Positions 24,970 through 37,190 of a DNA stretch of 64,000 bases are shown piece by piece (position 1 is the stretch's first letter; each line of letters begins with the position of its first letter). The position numbers and the translations under genes are program-made. The notes under the pieces are model-generated. The model did no database searches, was not told where the DNA came from, and was given only the letters and a program-made list of their open reading frames with translations. Source of the DNA: Sthenelais limicola (taxonomy: Eukaryota; Annelida; Polychaeta; Phyllodocida; Sigalionidae). The stretch is from the NCBI GenBank assembly GCA_942159475.1, contig OW804094.1, positions 56,664,966 to 56,728,965 on the forward strand. Reading direction: 5' to 3'.

Positions 24970-25500
24970 AACACGAACGCTGAGTCATTGAGAGATTCAG
25001 CGCGTCGCCATTGTCACGAGCGCGTCGCTTCTCCTGTTTCAAAACCTTCGCAGACGACAAAAGTTATTTCCTCACCACTTACGCGCCAAGATTGCCGCTG
25101 GAAATTCCAGACGTGCGGGATTACGTTTGTAAGGCGAGTTTAATCCAATATGGCCGGGGAAACATACATTACATGGAAGGCGCGGGGTTCTTCTGATGGC
25201 ACTTAATATCGTTACGTGATTCGCATTAGACGAGACGGACGACGGTGGCGGCCAAGAAAGTGCGACAGTGAAAACCTAGCCCTTCCCGGTGATGAGCCCT
25301 GCTCAATGTAATTCAGAGAATTAGTCGCTCTATTACCGGTTACTTCCAAGACACTGGGGTGCGATAAGGCAGAACCTTCCTATGGGATGCCCTCCTCTTT
25401 TCACGAACGTATAGGGATTGGTGGCCGAACGCCCATGGCGACCCCAGGTATCATCAGCCGCGTATTAAACAACGCACACGCATCCGTGCCTCCGATACGC
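24970..25500. promoter_or_regulatory. CpG-dense patch inside intron 3
   Basis: CpG is frequent through this half kilobase (for example gagcgcgtcgc at 25018 and gacggacgacggtggcgg near 25233), against almost none in the flanking intron. It may be an unmethylated regulatory region, an internal promoter or a transferred segment. A 122-codon minus-strand ORF overlaps it but begins with TTG and has no recognised domain. Function is unknown. Confidence 0.3.
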
Positions 25501-27208
25501 AGCCCTCATTACAATGCCAAATAGAGAATTTGAATCGGAATCATCTTTCTAGATGAGATTTCCTGTGCCATCACCACCCCGGATGTTCCTGGGTCTTGGG
25601 GAGGCAATTTATTATCCCCCAACGCCTTGCCATGAATATCCTGCAAGGTTCGACGAGGATCGAACGATGCTTCTCACTCCTTTATGAGCACGAGCATGAG
25701 AAATGGAATCCAGATATTGATGTAGGAAGAACAAACTTAGCTCGCCACATGTGCATTATGATGTTTACATAAGGTACAGAATAATGTGGCCTCCCTCCTC
25801 CCTCTAGCTCCTTATCCCTAGCTCTCGTCCATCCTCAACATCTTGCTTTTCTTCAAAAGGGAAGCTAGCTGGCATCAAAATTCGAACTTGCGTTCCTATA
25901 TAGCAAATATATAGATCTGCTCATTTCCTACCCTCAACCTTTCATCGAGCCACTCACAGGGTTCCCGTCACCGCAAAAGTTATGAAGATAATGTGTAGGC
26001 GACTGCAATGAAGAGAAATGGTTGAGATAGGGCGCCGACATGAATATATGCCAATACCCTTATGTTTCGCTTCGACATTCTGGTAATCCTGCATTGACTT
26101 CTTGTCTCTTATATTCTTGTGTTACATATTCCCTCGCGTGGCCCATAGCATCAAAAGACATGTTAGAAGTCGATGGGCCAAGACTTTAAGGTGGATGACA
26201 CCTGGTTTGGGAAAGTGTTGGCTAATCTGAGAGATTAAAGCGCTGCGATCTGAAGAAATGCGATCTCGCAGTTGTAGTTCTCATGCGAGCAAGAAAAGCA
26301 CGTGTTCATCGACACTGACTCACGACAGGATATCTGAGTCTTTGTTATCGGCCCTAAGCCAAAGCCTCCGGGTATATGAAGGGAAGTGTTGAATATCACA
26401 CCAAAAGCCAGAATCCGCACGTTCCGTCATGGAAATGAATCATGGCTGCAACTGAGATAATATATCGCATCAGGACCAGTGCAAATAGTCGATTTCCAAT
26501 AATCTGACATATTCTTTCTGGGTCTTCCCTTTTATTTCACACACTAAAATATTGAATTTTTATTCAGAAAACGTTTACAGAATGGGGCTTGCCACTTCTA
26601 CTATGTAGGTCTTCCAGTTAGCCCCAAATCGTTATATTATAGAATAAAAGAAGTCTCACGACCCTTAAGGAATGGTGATGCATTTGGTTCTAGATGTTGT
26701 GAGGGACCTTAGCTGCATATGTACAGAAGAAAAAATGATTCAACAGTAATAATTATCTACAAGGCACCAACTGAATTAAATGTTACTCAATATATTGTCT
26801 CACTCTCATTTAAGTTGACTATTTAAGCTTTACAACCTCATTATTGATATAGTCTTATACATGTAATTATCGTATATTTCATTTTATCATATGTGTCATT
26901 CCACTTGTATGAAGTAATTGAGGATGTTTTATTGTAGTTATAACAATAGTTGTCTTTGTTGTATATGAAATCTACTCTAGAAGGTGTTAATATAGGGGCT
27001 TTATGTAGCACCGAACAGCGGTCGATGGGATAACAATCTAACTCATGTTTGACCTGTTCCATGGTAAACAGGATAATTAAATATCCCGGACTCCCGGGCT
27101 TTCCCATAAAGTCTCCGAGAGAGCAGCGCAACTCAATAAAACAATACACCTTAAAGTACGTACGTGGAGCTCCATAGCGCTTTTCGAGTAGGCCTAGTAC
27201 GTACATCA

Positions 27209-27226
27209 GGCCTGGTAGAAACCAGG
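27209..27226. repeat. Small hairpin gcctggt-agaa-accaggc
   Basis: Seven-base perfect arms around a 4-base loop, about 95 bases before the acceptor of the sushi exon. It may be chance, or it may influence acceptor use. Confidence 0.5.
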
Positions 27227-27321
27227 CGAAACAGATCCAATAACTACTCGTCCTTTTCCCCCATCTCTCTCTCTTTGCCTACATTAATGCCTTAAAACAT
27301 GCATTTTTTTTACTATTTCAG

Positions 27322-27474
27322 TCATCGGCTGCCCTACGCTTCAAGCACCCCCTGGTGGAAGCATCCGGAGGGATGGTCATCACGTGACGATCCGTTGCAA
27401 CCATACGGAAGAGGTTTGGTACGTGACTTGTCGAGACAACCGTTGGGTCGGCGATCAGGGCAACTGTACTCTAG
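27322..27474 (+). CDS. Receptor exon 4: sushi/CCP domain
   Basis: This exon encodes residues 273-323 (51 codons, phase 1 at both ends), one short complement-control-protein (sushi) module. It has the four cysteines (276, 298, 309, 321), the early PPGG turn (282-285), a V-T-I-R-C strand, and the conserved Trp (314) between Cys3 and Cys4. The Cys1-Cys4 span of 46 residues is short for a sushi domain, usually nearer 55-60. Sequons are at Asn299 (NHT) and Asn320 (NCT). The acceptor is atttcag and the donor ctag before gtacga, slightly off consensus. The exon lies in a frame with no long ORF, so simple ORF scanning misses it. Confidence 0.85.
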
Positions 27475-27641
27475 GTACGACCACGAGCTCTGTCACAGGT
27501 TCGATATATTAGTCTTATCCGGCTCATATCGACCTCTAGATAGAGATTATTATGCATAATGATATTGATGCCCCATCTGTTATCAGCAGTAACATTTGAC
27601 ATATCTTACATTTGATCAATGCATTAGTCATTACAGTCCAG

Positions 27642-27670
27642 ATATATAATATATATATATATATATATAT
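27642..27670. repeat. TA dinucleotide microsatellite
   Basis: Nearly uninterrupted AT/TA alternation of 29 bases with a single slip, in intron 4. Confidence 0.9.
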
Positions 27671-30564
27671 ACGTGTTCGCAGGCTTTATACATAGATTTA
27701 TCTGGGGGATTTATCACACAGGGAGATCGGTAATGGATTCTGCATGCTGCGCGTTAAACAATGGTGGACGGTGCTTATTTCCTATTTGAACAAAAGCCCG
27801 CATCAGATGAGTCACACATGCCTATATATATAAAGAAAGAAATATGCACTGCGGGCGGGGACATTGTATACAGTGGCATATTAATTAAGCGAGGGGGATT
27901 TTACAAAGCAGCAGAAACAAAATGTGTGCAATTATTTTCCCAAACAATTGTATACCAGTCAGGGTAATTGTTGTAGGCTCGGTGATTTACGAAGTCGATT
28001 GATTCGGGTGTGCAACAGCATGATTGAAAGAGTGTTTCGGAAACAATAGCCGCTACGAGATAACTGCCAGAGATAAGATTGCAATCACATTTAATTATCT
28101 AGATTATAAACTCCAATTTAAAAATCAACTATAATCATGACTGCTGATATTGCCATCCCCCGGGGCGTTCCACGAAGGCATATAACCAAATCGCATTTAC
28201 TCATGTTATAGCCACGTCGGCAGTCTGTGTTTCATTTCTAATTCTGATACTCCATAACCACGAGTACAACCCAAGTAGTATAGGAGATGATCTTCGTGTT
28301 CAGGAGAATCTATCATACGGCCGAGTAGAGGGAAACTGTCAGACTCCTACTCACCGCTCACATTCTTGGATAATGAGGAAAGCAAATCCTATACTCCGGC
28401 AATACGACTGTCTCCGAAGCGTATCAAGAGATTGATGTGTGCTGGCAATATCGTGATAGAAGGACAGAATCCACGTACATTAATTAAAGACAGTAATGTT
28501 GGGAAGCAGCACATCGATATGACTAATTCGTATCATCAGCCAAGTAACATAAGAAACCCTGATACCCACTTATTTGCCGATAAGCCAGACTAATATTAAA
28601 CTAAACTAGTATACGTTCCCCGCAGGACAGTGCTCTATACACGTAGAGTTGTAATTAGAATGTTATCTGCATTGGCTTCTTAGTGTATTAGACCCTTCGG
28701 ATGTGTATGCACTATTTTTATTTTGTAGTTACACTACATTGTGCATTGTATTATCTCCCTCCAAAGATCCATGCAGAGAGAGACGTTCCAACATAATTAT
28801 ACATTATAGTATTACCAATATCCTTACATGGTCAATCCAAGTATAAATAGGATAAAGCAAACTTGTCTCAGAGGGAATAGATCGAAGACAGAATCGTAAT
28901 TAGTTCTAATGTCAGGGGAATCTGTTTTCGAATTGACCTGTCCATCAGTCGACTTGAGTTGTGGAAGACTAGTCCATTTTCATCTATGTTCAGGGGATAC
29001 ATAAACTCCAAGCAAGGGAATTGTATCCCCATCCTGGTGACATAACTCATTTCTTTTTTCGGCACTGGTCATCATTACCCCGTCTGATTTGCTGCCGTCT
29101 AAGGGTAGACTATATAGGTGACTTAAATAGAAAATACCCCTAAGCTTATATCTATCATATATGTATGTGAAGTTTATTATGATCGCGGTGGATGTCCGGA
29201 AGACATTATGAATTGTTTTGACTTAATGAGGTTAGGCACCTATAGAAGGAAGTGGGAGCATTATATTGCTTATCTATGGCGAGCATCCCAGCTAATGTGC
29301 CACCGAAGATCATATCTTGGCAATGTAAATTTTTGCTGAATGACTTTTTGGATTTGATATGATCAGGAGAAAAAGAGACCCATAGGATTGCATGGAGGAG
29401 ATAGCCTCTCGACGCTATGGAACCTTCTAAATGGGAAAAGTGTATTCGAATAGTCATGTTACTATCATGATGCTCCCAGACATATAAGTATGTCAAGAAG
29501 AAACACGTGACATGCGATCTATGTAACGTCGTTTTTGTTTTCGAAACATAAAATTAATGCTATGTTGCATGTTACATCCTATGATAGATTGTTTTAGCGA
29601 AATACCATGCCTTGAACTCATTTTTATTGCGGTCTTAAATTATCATTTTTACTGCCGCTAGCTTTTTAACCCTTGAGAGGTATTATGAGATTTATACAGA
29701 TACCAAAAGCCTTTTTAAACGATTTAGGAGGGGTATAACAATCTAGAGACACGTTCTAGCTCAGCTTTGGGTGCTTTACGTGTCAAATGTCTTGTTTTGT
29801 CTGGCCGCTGCATCGCTTGGTCGAGTTCATCCATACGGAAACTTTCCAATTAGGTCCGTAATTAAAGTACAGCATCGCTTCCCTCCGGCTGCCTACACAT
29901 TATTTCCTTGTTGTATTAATGCGGGTGTGCTTGGCACAACTCATCTAAGACGATGTGCGGAGCAGGGAGTACAGCAAGATGCCATAGCAGCCTAAAATCA
30001 TATTTATCAAGGCTTGGGAATCGCAAGGAAGACGGACCTAATGAACCAGTGTCCCCCAGAAGACAGTGATTCCCTTTATTTTCATTTGATACTTGTTTAT
30101 GCCGTCACGCTCAAATGAGGAACACTAACATAAAACCGATTTGCAATGGCTATCTTATTTCATGGACCAGCTTTGCCTCGGACAACCTTGACTCGCCTTT
30201 ATTATTTCTGACTCATCGATCACGTCCGGCCGTTTGAAGGGGAAAAGGGCCAAGGCAGTATAGGTCCTATTCTGTAAAGAGACACAAACAACAAAGGGAC
30301 AAACCCGGCTAGCGGCCCATCGGCTGCATTGTCTATTATTGTTTTAGACATGACTCTCCCCTTCTTTGATGTCGCGGATCGTTGATAATAGATAAGTTGA
30401 CTAAATATTGATACAGGCTTCCAAGCAGGCACTGTTCCTGTGAGCACTTTCAAGGTACGTCTCTGGAGGAGGAGATCTGTAAAATGCAAAGCAATTGACT
30501 TTACCGGGCTCATTTACTGAACAGAAATCCGTATTATAGTGCAAGGATGGGTGCGTCGTCAGAT

Positions 30565-30578
30565 CCCCCCCCCCCCCC
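30565..30578. repeat. Homopolymer of 14 C
   Basis: Uninterrupted run of 14 C, preceded by agat. Another run of exactly 14 C, preceded by agatct, is at 39567-39580. On the minus strand these are G runs. Confidence 0.9.
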
Positions 30579-32578
30579 TCGTTGTAATGCAACAAACACG
30601 ATTTTGATCAAAGTCTTTCGTCATTGTTTCCACCTTTTGTCATCACTTTAGATGGTGTAATTTAATTATCATAGGCGAACAAAGCCTTATATAATTACAT
30701 TGCGAAATTATATCACGGACAAATCTTGTTATCATGTAATTAGTGTAGTTCTGAAGGTACACAGGTAGAAGGGCGAATCAAGGCAACATTTATTCATTTT
30801 CTTCCTACTAGGGAGGGATGGTTATGATAAAGGTTGCACATTTTGCATGGCGCTGAGCAGCCAGTATAAACAATGAATATGGGTTCATGTCCCAGCGCCT
30901 CTTGCATTATTAATTGATTTATATTCGCTTGTTATTAGATCTAATGAAGGCTATGACGACAAGAGGCGGGAGCATGGCTGACAGGATGAAGGGCCGTGTT
31001 TCAGGTCCATGTCTTCCAATTCTTTTCCTAATAATGTTCTGGGCTGCTACCTCGCCGTCCCCCTTTTTTCCAGCGCTTACCCCCTCCTTGTGTTGGTCGG
31101 CCACCTTCCCCCAATTCCACTCCAGGCCTCCTGCCTCCCTCCGGTTCCCACGTGGATCCCCTAGCAGGCATTGTCTTGTCCAATATTTGTCGACGGCTGG
31201 AGTCACTTGGGTGGGGCCCAGTAGGGTGCTGTCATGCAGTCAATTGGAGGTGATGGCCATCCTTCACCGCCTCATTCGGATCCCTCAGGACCACTTGTAA
31301 CATGTGTTGATGTCTACAGCATTCGCCATAAAAAATACGGATGCCATTTCATGCGAATGACCCTCTTCAGCTACATGCTATGCTCCTGGATATGGTTCCG
31401 AGGTTCCTTCTCCCCACTCTCCTCCTTCCCCGTCTCAATGACGACCAGCCCAGAGAGAGCGAGAGTCTGTCTCAAGAATTCGGCAGTGGAAGGAGCAAAT
31501 GTTTTTGTAATGTCCTCTCACTCTCTCAAATCTTTCATAATTGCCGTAGAAGTGCTACAGATTTATAGAGAAATAAATTACAGAACTCGAGGGACTTGAG
31601 AAAATGTCCTGCCTACTCCTCCTTCCTACTCCTCCTCCCCCTCGAGGAAAAGAAGGATTCCTCCAGCGTCGCTTTGGAGACGGAGGGTGAGGGGGGATTG
31701 TGATAATTCCTTATGGATGTTATGCAGGAAACATGCGCATTGCTTTAGAGGGGGACACATATGCTTAACAAGGTTTAAATAGACGAAGATGAGAAATCCT
31801 GCCCGCCTTACTTCTGTCGGTCGCAGCTGGCAGGCCATCCATCACAATTTGCATCTTTTAGAGTGTTATTTCTGATGAGTATAGTCCTCAAGGCTCGCCC
31901 CGTTGAGCGTTATTAGAGGAAGATGCCCATTCCAGCGTAGGAAATCGATAAATTAGATTGCATATCACTTCAAGCATGTAGGAAAAGATTTTAAGGAAAT
32001 CATTGCCAAATGGGAATTTATGATGAGACATAAATTCTATCGAGTTTGCGTTACAGGTTCGTTACGTTTCGGATGGATCCTCAATTAGAGGAATCAAGCA
32101 ATATCTTCCACATCATGAATACTTCCGCTGACATTTTATGACCATTATTTCGAATATCTGAAACTCTCACGGGAAACATAAATCCTTTATTTATTTAAAA
32201 TTAAAGCCCCGTGGTTCATATAAGAATTCAGAACACTGTCTTGGTCGACAGCTTGGAAATATTTATGGAACATATTACAAAATATCAGGCCCCCATTTTC
32301 TCCATACCTTCTGGGGCTTCGATAAAGATATCTCCCATTTTTCATTTCACTTCCCAAACACAAGTATGTACCCGCGGAAATGGTTCAATCAATAGACTCC
32401 GTTCAATGAGGTCTCCCTTGTTCTTAAAGCGTCCAAGTTGGTTGAAGGAGCTGGTGCCTTAGTCTTAATGTTTAGGTCAGATTTAGCCTTGGCACAAAGT
32501 CCCCCAACCTTCCTTTCTCTGATGGTACACGTTTGGAAGACTAACTTATCGATCGTTCTCTGTTTGTCTTCCTTGTAG

Positions 32579-32632
32579 CAGGCAGTTGGAATATCGGGAC
32601 AATATTTGGCAGCACCGCGTCATTTCCTTATG
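32579..32632 (+). CDS. Receptor exon 5: juxtamembrane stalk micro-exon
   Basis: A 54-base exon of 18 codons (residues 324-341, AGSWNIGTIFGSTASFPY), phase 1 on both sides, linking the sushi module to the transmembrane exon. No domain is recognised; it is a short Gly/Ser/Thr-containing stalk. The donor is very strong (tatg before gtaagtag). The acceptor reads ttgtagcag, two AGs three bases apart, so the exon can start at 32579 or 32582, which adds or drops Ala324 without a frame change. I used the upstream AG. The in-frame fit between two certain exons is the main evidence. Confidence 0.7.
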
Positions 32633-33191
32633 GTAAGTAGACAAGTGTGCACAGGAAGAAGCCCTGTCATGGGGTGATGGTAGAAAAACATGCCTCTAAT
32701 AGGGCACCATCGATAAAATCTTTAAAATGGCTTCGGTAACTTTCTGTACCGCTATTTATCTTCAGCTGTATTCTTTGTCTTATTTCATTCCACTCGCTCC
32801 TTGTCAAGCCAACCCCTATTTAGCTGGTGTGGGGTTTCGCTTATACATGTATAATTCTTATGTTGTCTCGCTTGCGACATAGCAGTTATCGTAGGACCAA
32901 TCGTGTAATCAAGCTTTGGATAATGAATACAAATTACTTTCTCTAGCTTCATTAGGTAGAGTTGCCCACAGACTGGGATTAGCGATTACTGTTCTTATCC
33001 ATCTTTGCGGCCTGAAAAAAAGAAATGTTTTTTTATGAAACCGAGAACAACAACGGTTTAACTTACATAAAATGAAAACTGGGATACAGAACATTACAAC
33101 TATGATAAGTATTTTATTCCAATAAAAGGTACACCCATTCTGAAAAGTGTCCGTTTGACATTTGACCTTTTAGGGTGGGTACGTCTTTCTA

Positions 33192-33223
33192 GGGAAGTGT
33201 GTGTGGGGGGTGGGGGGTGGGGG
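33192..33223 (+). repeat. G-quadruplex candidate
   Basis: G runs of 3, 6, 6 and 5 bases with single-T spacers between the last three. This can form a G-quadruplex in the sense-strand transcript of intron 5. Confidence 0.6.
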
Positions 33224-33931
33224 AAACCTAATTTTGTTTTGCTAAACATAAATGGAATGTATCTTTCATTTCAATCTAACCAACGTATCATACTGCGGAG
33301 GAAAAGTAACTGAGTGAGGGGGAACTCTTGTTTACCTCACAATCAGTGCGATGAATCTAATCATTATTGAGAAACTAGCGTGGAAATCTTAACTCATTCA
33401 TTTGGAAAGAAAAATAGTTTCAACTCCGGAATACTTGTGATTTCGCCCGGAGCCTAGAAACTGCATGGGGCTTGCAACCCATATAGCGTCCTTATGCTAC
33501 CACCTGGTGGGAAAGTTGAAAGTGTGCATCATTTCTTGGCAAGAGACTGCGAAGCCTTTAATAAAATATTCATTTAATCCATCGACCGACTACAAATTGC
33601 ATATTCGGTATAAAAGGAATCTCCCGCCCCGAGTACATTATGGCAAGTTGTCCGGAGAAATTCGGCGGTAAAATATTCAATAATTCAAAGAACATATTGA
33701 TCTCAATGCCAGGAGGTGTGAGTCAACATAAATGAAAGAGCACATGTGATTTATTATTGAGATTAAATAAATATTGGGCGTGGTGAAATATCATTTTCCT
33801 TTCAATTATATGAAGCGATGACCTAGTCAAGACACCATAAATTACTGGATTTCCCAGTAGATAGGTTTAATCCCCCGCCCCCAACATATATAGAATCTTT
33901 ATTTCTAGTTGAACATAGTTATTTCATCTAT

Positions 33932-33985
33932 ACATCTATAATTACATCAACCTTACATACATCTATAATTACATCGCCCTTACAT
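33932..33985. repeat. Two-copy 27-bp tandem repeat
   Basis: The unit begins acatctataattacatc. Copies 33932-33958 and 33959-33985 differ at two adjacent positions (aa against gc). A degenerate third partial copy follows. Confidence 0.85.
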
Positions 33986-34095
33986 CTTACACATACATAT
34001 AGTTACAAAGAAGTAACCTAAAGTACAAAACAAAATAGGATATCTATTGATATTGATATCTATACATGTCTATAGATACATAATAAACATTGAAA

Positions 34096-34149
34096 CGCAC
34101 GCACACCCACAAACACACACACACATACACCTCTACACACACACACACA
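34096..34149. repeat. Imperfect CA microsatellite
   Basis: Runs of (CA)n interrupted by ccc, aaa, ta and ctct over about 54 bases in intron 5. Confidence 0.85.
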
Positions 34150-35034
34150 ATTGGCAGAAATGGGAACTAATTCCTTTGTAACGGTATATAATGCCACCTC
34201 CACTAAAATCACTGAACTCGTTTAAAACCTACAAATCTATTTTCAGAACATCTAAACTCAATAGAGGAATATGCAATCAACAGTACACTTTGTTTATCAA
34301 TAGCATCTTCGATTCCTACTGGATGAAACAATGCTGAACTGCAAGCTGATTGTGCAGCATATTTAGTTTTGGCAGGGATCCATATGACACTCATTTTCAA
34401 GAGTCGAGCGAAAACTTCTCAAAATCGGTTCTTCGATAAAATAAAAAAGAGAATTGAATTTCGATAACCCCAAAGAAAGAAATAATGAGTTAGGACCTGT
34501 TGCCAGTGCAAAATTATACTAAAACTTCACACAAACATAGAGAGAGATATAAGTATGTCTGAGTAATTGCGACTATTATGAACGTTTCTAAGCATTGAGG
34601 CTATCATTAATAACCTTTTCCCGCTTCCACCATTTTACTTCCTCATTTATACGACCATCCATTGTCATCAGGTGTCAGGCACAGCAATCAACGCCCTTTC
34701 CCTGTCTGATAAAGGAGTTGATTTCACTCCGAACATTGACATTTGGGAATATTATTACTAACAGATGCAAAGTTGGCCATCTACGGGGACCTTTAGTTCA
34801 ATGGAAATGAAAGGGCGCCTCAATCCTGATATTGAAATTCTGGACCGGATATTAATCAGTACTACCGCCATCAAACTTATCCATACTTTCACCAGGTCAC
34901 GAAAAAAGCTATACCCTTCTCCACGAGTAATTCCCAGCTCCCCCGTATGATTATTTCCGTTCTCACTAGGGTGCTCTATGAATGGTTTGCAGACATAAAG
35001 ATTGCATCCTCAAATTGCATCCTCTTTTTAACAG

Positions 35035-35167
35035 GCGGCGCCATGGGTAGTGGACTAATGCATAACGTTCTGCTTGCAGGGATTCTCGTCGTTGTGGCAA
35101 TAGGTGTCGCATTGGGCGTCTTCTTCGGAGGCCTTCTCCTGTTTGGAATCAACATGTACATGAAAAG
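35035..35167 (+). CDS. Receptor exon 6: transmembrane helix
   Basis: This exon encodes residues 342-385 and two bases of codon 386. A continuous hydrophobic helix runs from about Val353 to Ile380 and is followed by NMYMKRR, whose positive charges mark the cytoplasmic side, giving a type I topology with the signal peptide. Small-residue GxxxG patterns (Gly365/Gly369 and Gly369/Gly373) are typical of helix dimerisation. The acceptor is tttaacag and the donor aaaag before gtgagg. The donor is phase 2, the only non-phase-1 junction, marking the change from shuffled extracellular modules to the tail. Confidence 0.88.
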
Positions 35168-37190
35168 GTGAGGACTGATGTCTTTGGGTTAATATTTTTT
35201 CCGACGATATATTCAATTGGCTACGCTCCTGCAAAGAATTAAGCATCATAATTATATCGACATGTTTCTGCATATGAGATGGCATAACTAAGACCTTTCA
35301 GTCGTTATAAACACGGAAACTCTGTGTATAATGCACATGTATGTCCAAATGGAACAAATCAGTACGACACACATTAGGAAGAATGTTAACGTTGTTTGAA
35401 TGATTCATCATAATATAAGAACAAGTATTTGATTCGCACCATACACTAGTCTCTGGTATCCATTACTCTCGAAATGGACAGACGGATAGTGAATCATTAT
35501 TTTTTTTATTAGAAACGTTTATTAATCGATACACAAAATAATATGACAATATACAATCTATTCTTGCAGAGTACAGTGACATGTGTATAATTGGTAGGAA
35601 ATCAGCCTAATAACATTGAACCCTATGACCTGTATTGTGGGTTGTACTTAGAGAAGTACATCCGTCGGGATAGGAACAATTAGGAAAGAAAATTGTCCTG
35701 AATATCGACTAAGGGCTCATTTCTTTTGTGTCTAGACCAGAGCCATCCGTTTCATTGTATGTAGGGCCTATACTGGAAACAATGCAAAGAATCAGATTGG
35801 CAGTTTAGTACGCATGAGGAAGCCTGTTATTGGCAACGGAAACGTATGAATAAAACAGAATGCATGGAGCAGGGTTTGGCACGCCAAAAGACCTGTATCC
35901 CCCATCGACCAATGGCGTATCTTGGTCGACGTACACCGCAAATAAAAGCAACTTTTTTCTGGTAATATTTTGTAGGGCCATGTCGCTTGATGATCAAAGG
36001 ATAATGATCGGTGACTCGCTAAATACCATCCTTCCATTATAATATCTATCGTTAGGTTGATGTTAGAATGATCTTAACTGCAATAACACCGGCTGCTAGC
36101 GATGAACCATGCATGAATGGCTCAATGTTAGGTTGTGCAAGGAAACTGAAAAAAGGGAGCAGCTAAAGTCAATGCTTTTTCGAGTACATATTCCATCTAC
36201 GCCAGGGCCTTGGCTTATTCATGCATATATACGATAGATGGCATATTATGTTATGGGTTGTGTAGCTTCGCACGTATGATATTCCAAACCGCATTATGTC
36301 AATGAAACTGATCAGAAAGCTTGGGGCAGGCGATATGCATATATATATTATGGTGATTGATTCACCTGGAGGAAAATCTATCTTGTAATATGCACCTTTA
36401 CATATCGCCCTCTGCGACCTGGGCTATCTATTACCTGCAGCGTTTCCTGACTTTGCAACTTTTCATCCTTGTCAAAATAGTTTCCATCAAACTGTACATA
36501 CTGCCAGGCACGATAAACTAAACAAAATGGCAACAACGCCCATATCACAGCTCGCTTATCAAGATATACTGGGCGGCGGCAAAACCACCGCAGAGGAGTC
36601 AAATAGTCAAATTGTCTAAAAGCAACCCGATATGACGAGGTCAGAAATATAGCATGATATGCCATGCATTAATGATGCCTATCATGACAACGTTGGTTTT
36701 GGCTCACTGATTCGACCTGGCAAAGGGCTGTGCCTGGCAATGAGCCCCTGTGTTTAACTCAGGTCTTTGATCCCGATCCTTTATGTCAGGTAGGTTTATG
36801 GATGGATGAGTTGTCATTTTGATGCAGAATAAAGCTTTGATGACTCGCACATCAATAGAGTGGGCGCTGTTTATGCTGTAAGCTACCTGATGCTTATATC
36901 CACTCTATACTTCACAGGTGATATAGCATCTATAACGGTTCAAACATTGTGCAGCTAGTTTATTAGGTACATTCCATTTGTAAGGTGATACGATATGAAT
37001 GCTGCCATATTTTGAATTGCGACGGAAACAGAATAGAAGAAGGTTCAAGTGTATGTCGTAGCATCGTCTTTCATATAATCTTATGTTCTCTAACCAATTT
37101 CACCCACAGCCTACGGCGAAAGCCACTTGCATTTAATGTATCGTTGTTGAAGACAAGATCTGACGCTAAATTTTTCTTTTTATCCGGTAG
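35168..37190 (+). other. Receptor intron 6 (2.0 kb)
   Basis: GT-AG intron between the transmembrane and tail exons, phase 2. Nothing beyond AT-rich DNA was recognised in it. Confidence 0.75.

Larger units (their letters stand above)
23939..27321 (+). other. Receptor intron 3 (3.4 kb)
   Basis: GT-AG intron between the CUB and sushi exons. It contains a perfect 37-bp inverted repeat, a diverged direct repeat, a CpG-dense patch and a small hairpin, each listed separately. I see no exon in it. Confidence 0.75.
27475..32578 (+). other. Receptor intron 4 (5.1 kb)
   Basis: GT-AG intron between the sushi and stalk exons. It holds a TA microsatellite (27642-27670) and a 14-base C run (30565-30578). 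A 75-codon ORF at 28366-28593 has protein-like composition but no supported splice sites or known domain. Nothing else was seen. Confidence 0.7.
32633..35034 (+). other. Receptor intron 5 (2.4 kb)
   Basis: GT-AG intron between the stalk and transmembrane exons. It contains a G-rich quadruplex candidate (33192-33223), a 27-bp tandem (33932-33985) and a CA-type microsatellite (34096-34149). No exon was seen. Confidence 0.75.

Noticed and set aside
24692..25060. 122-codon minus-strand ORF in the CpG patch of intron 3
   Set aside because: It begins with TTG, has no domain I can name and no splice context. The longer frame is expected where base composition is GC-rich.
25645..25665. ggttcgacgaggatcgaac string resembling a tRNA B box
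   Set aside because: No A box or cloverleaf arms at the right distance on either strand.
26841..27206. 121-codon minus-strand ORF just before the sushi exon
   Set aside because: Low-complexity Tyr/Asn/Lys-rich C-terminus from AT-rich DNA; no homology recognised.
30914..31300. 128-codon plus-strand ORF with a hydrophobic stretch
   Set aside because: Competes with an opposite-strand ORF of 95 codons over the same bases. It does not fit the receptor's splice phases and has no known domain.
36985..37190. Open frame upstream of the tail exon
   Set aside because: It belongs to the same frame as exon 7 but lies before a good AG acceptor that restores the phase from the transmembrane exon, so it is intronic.
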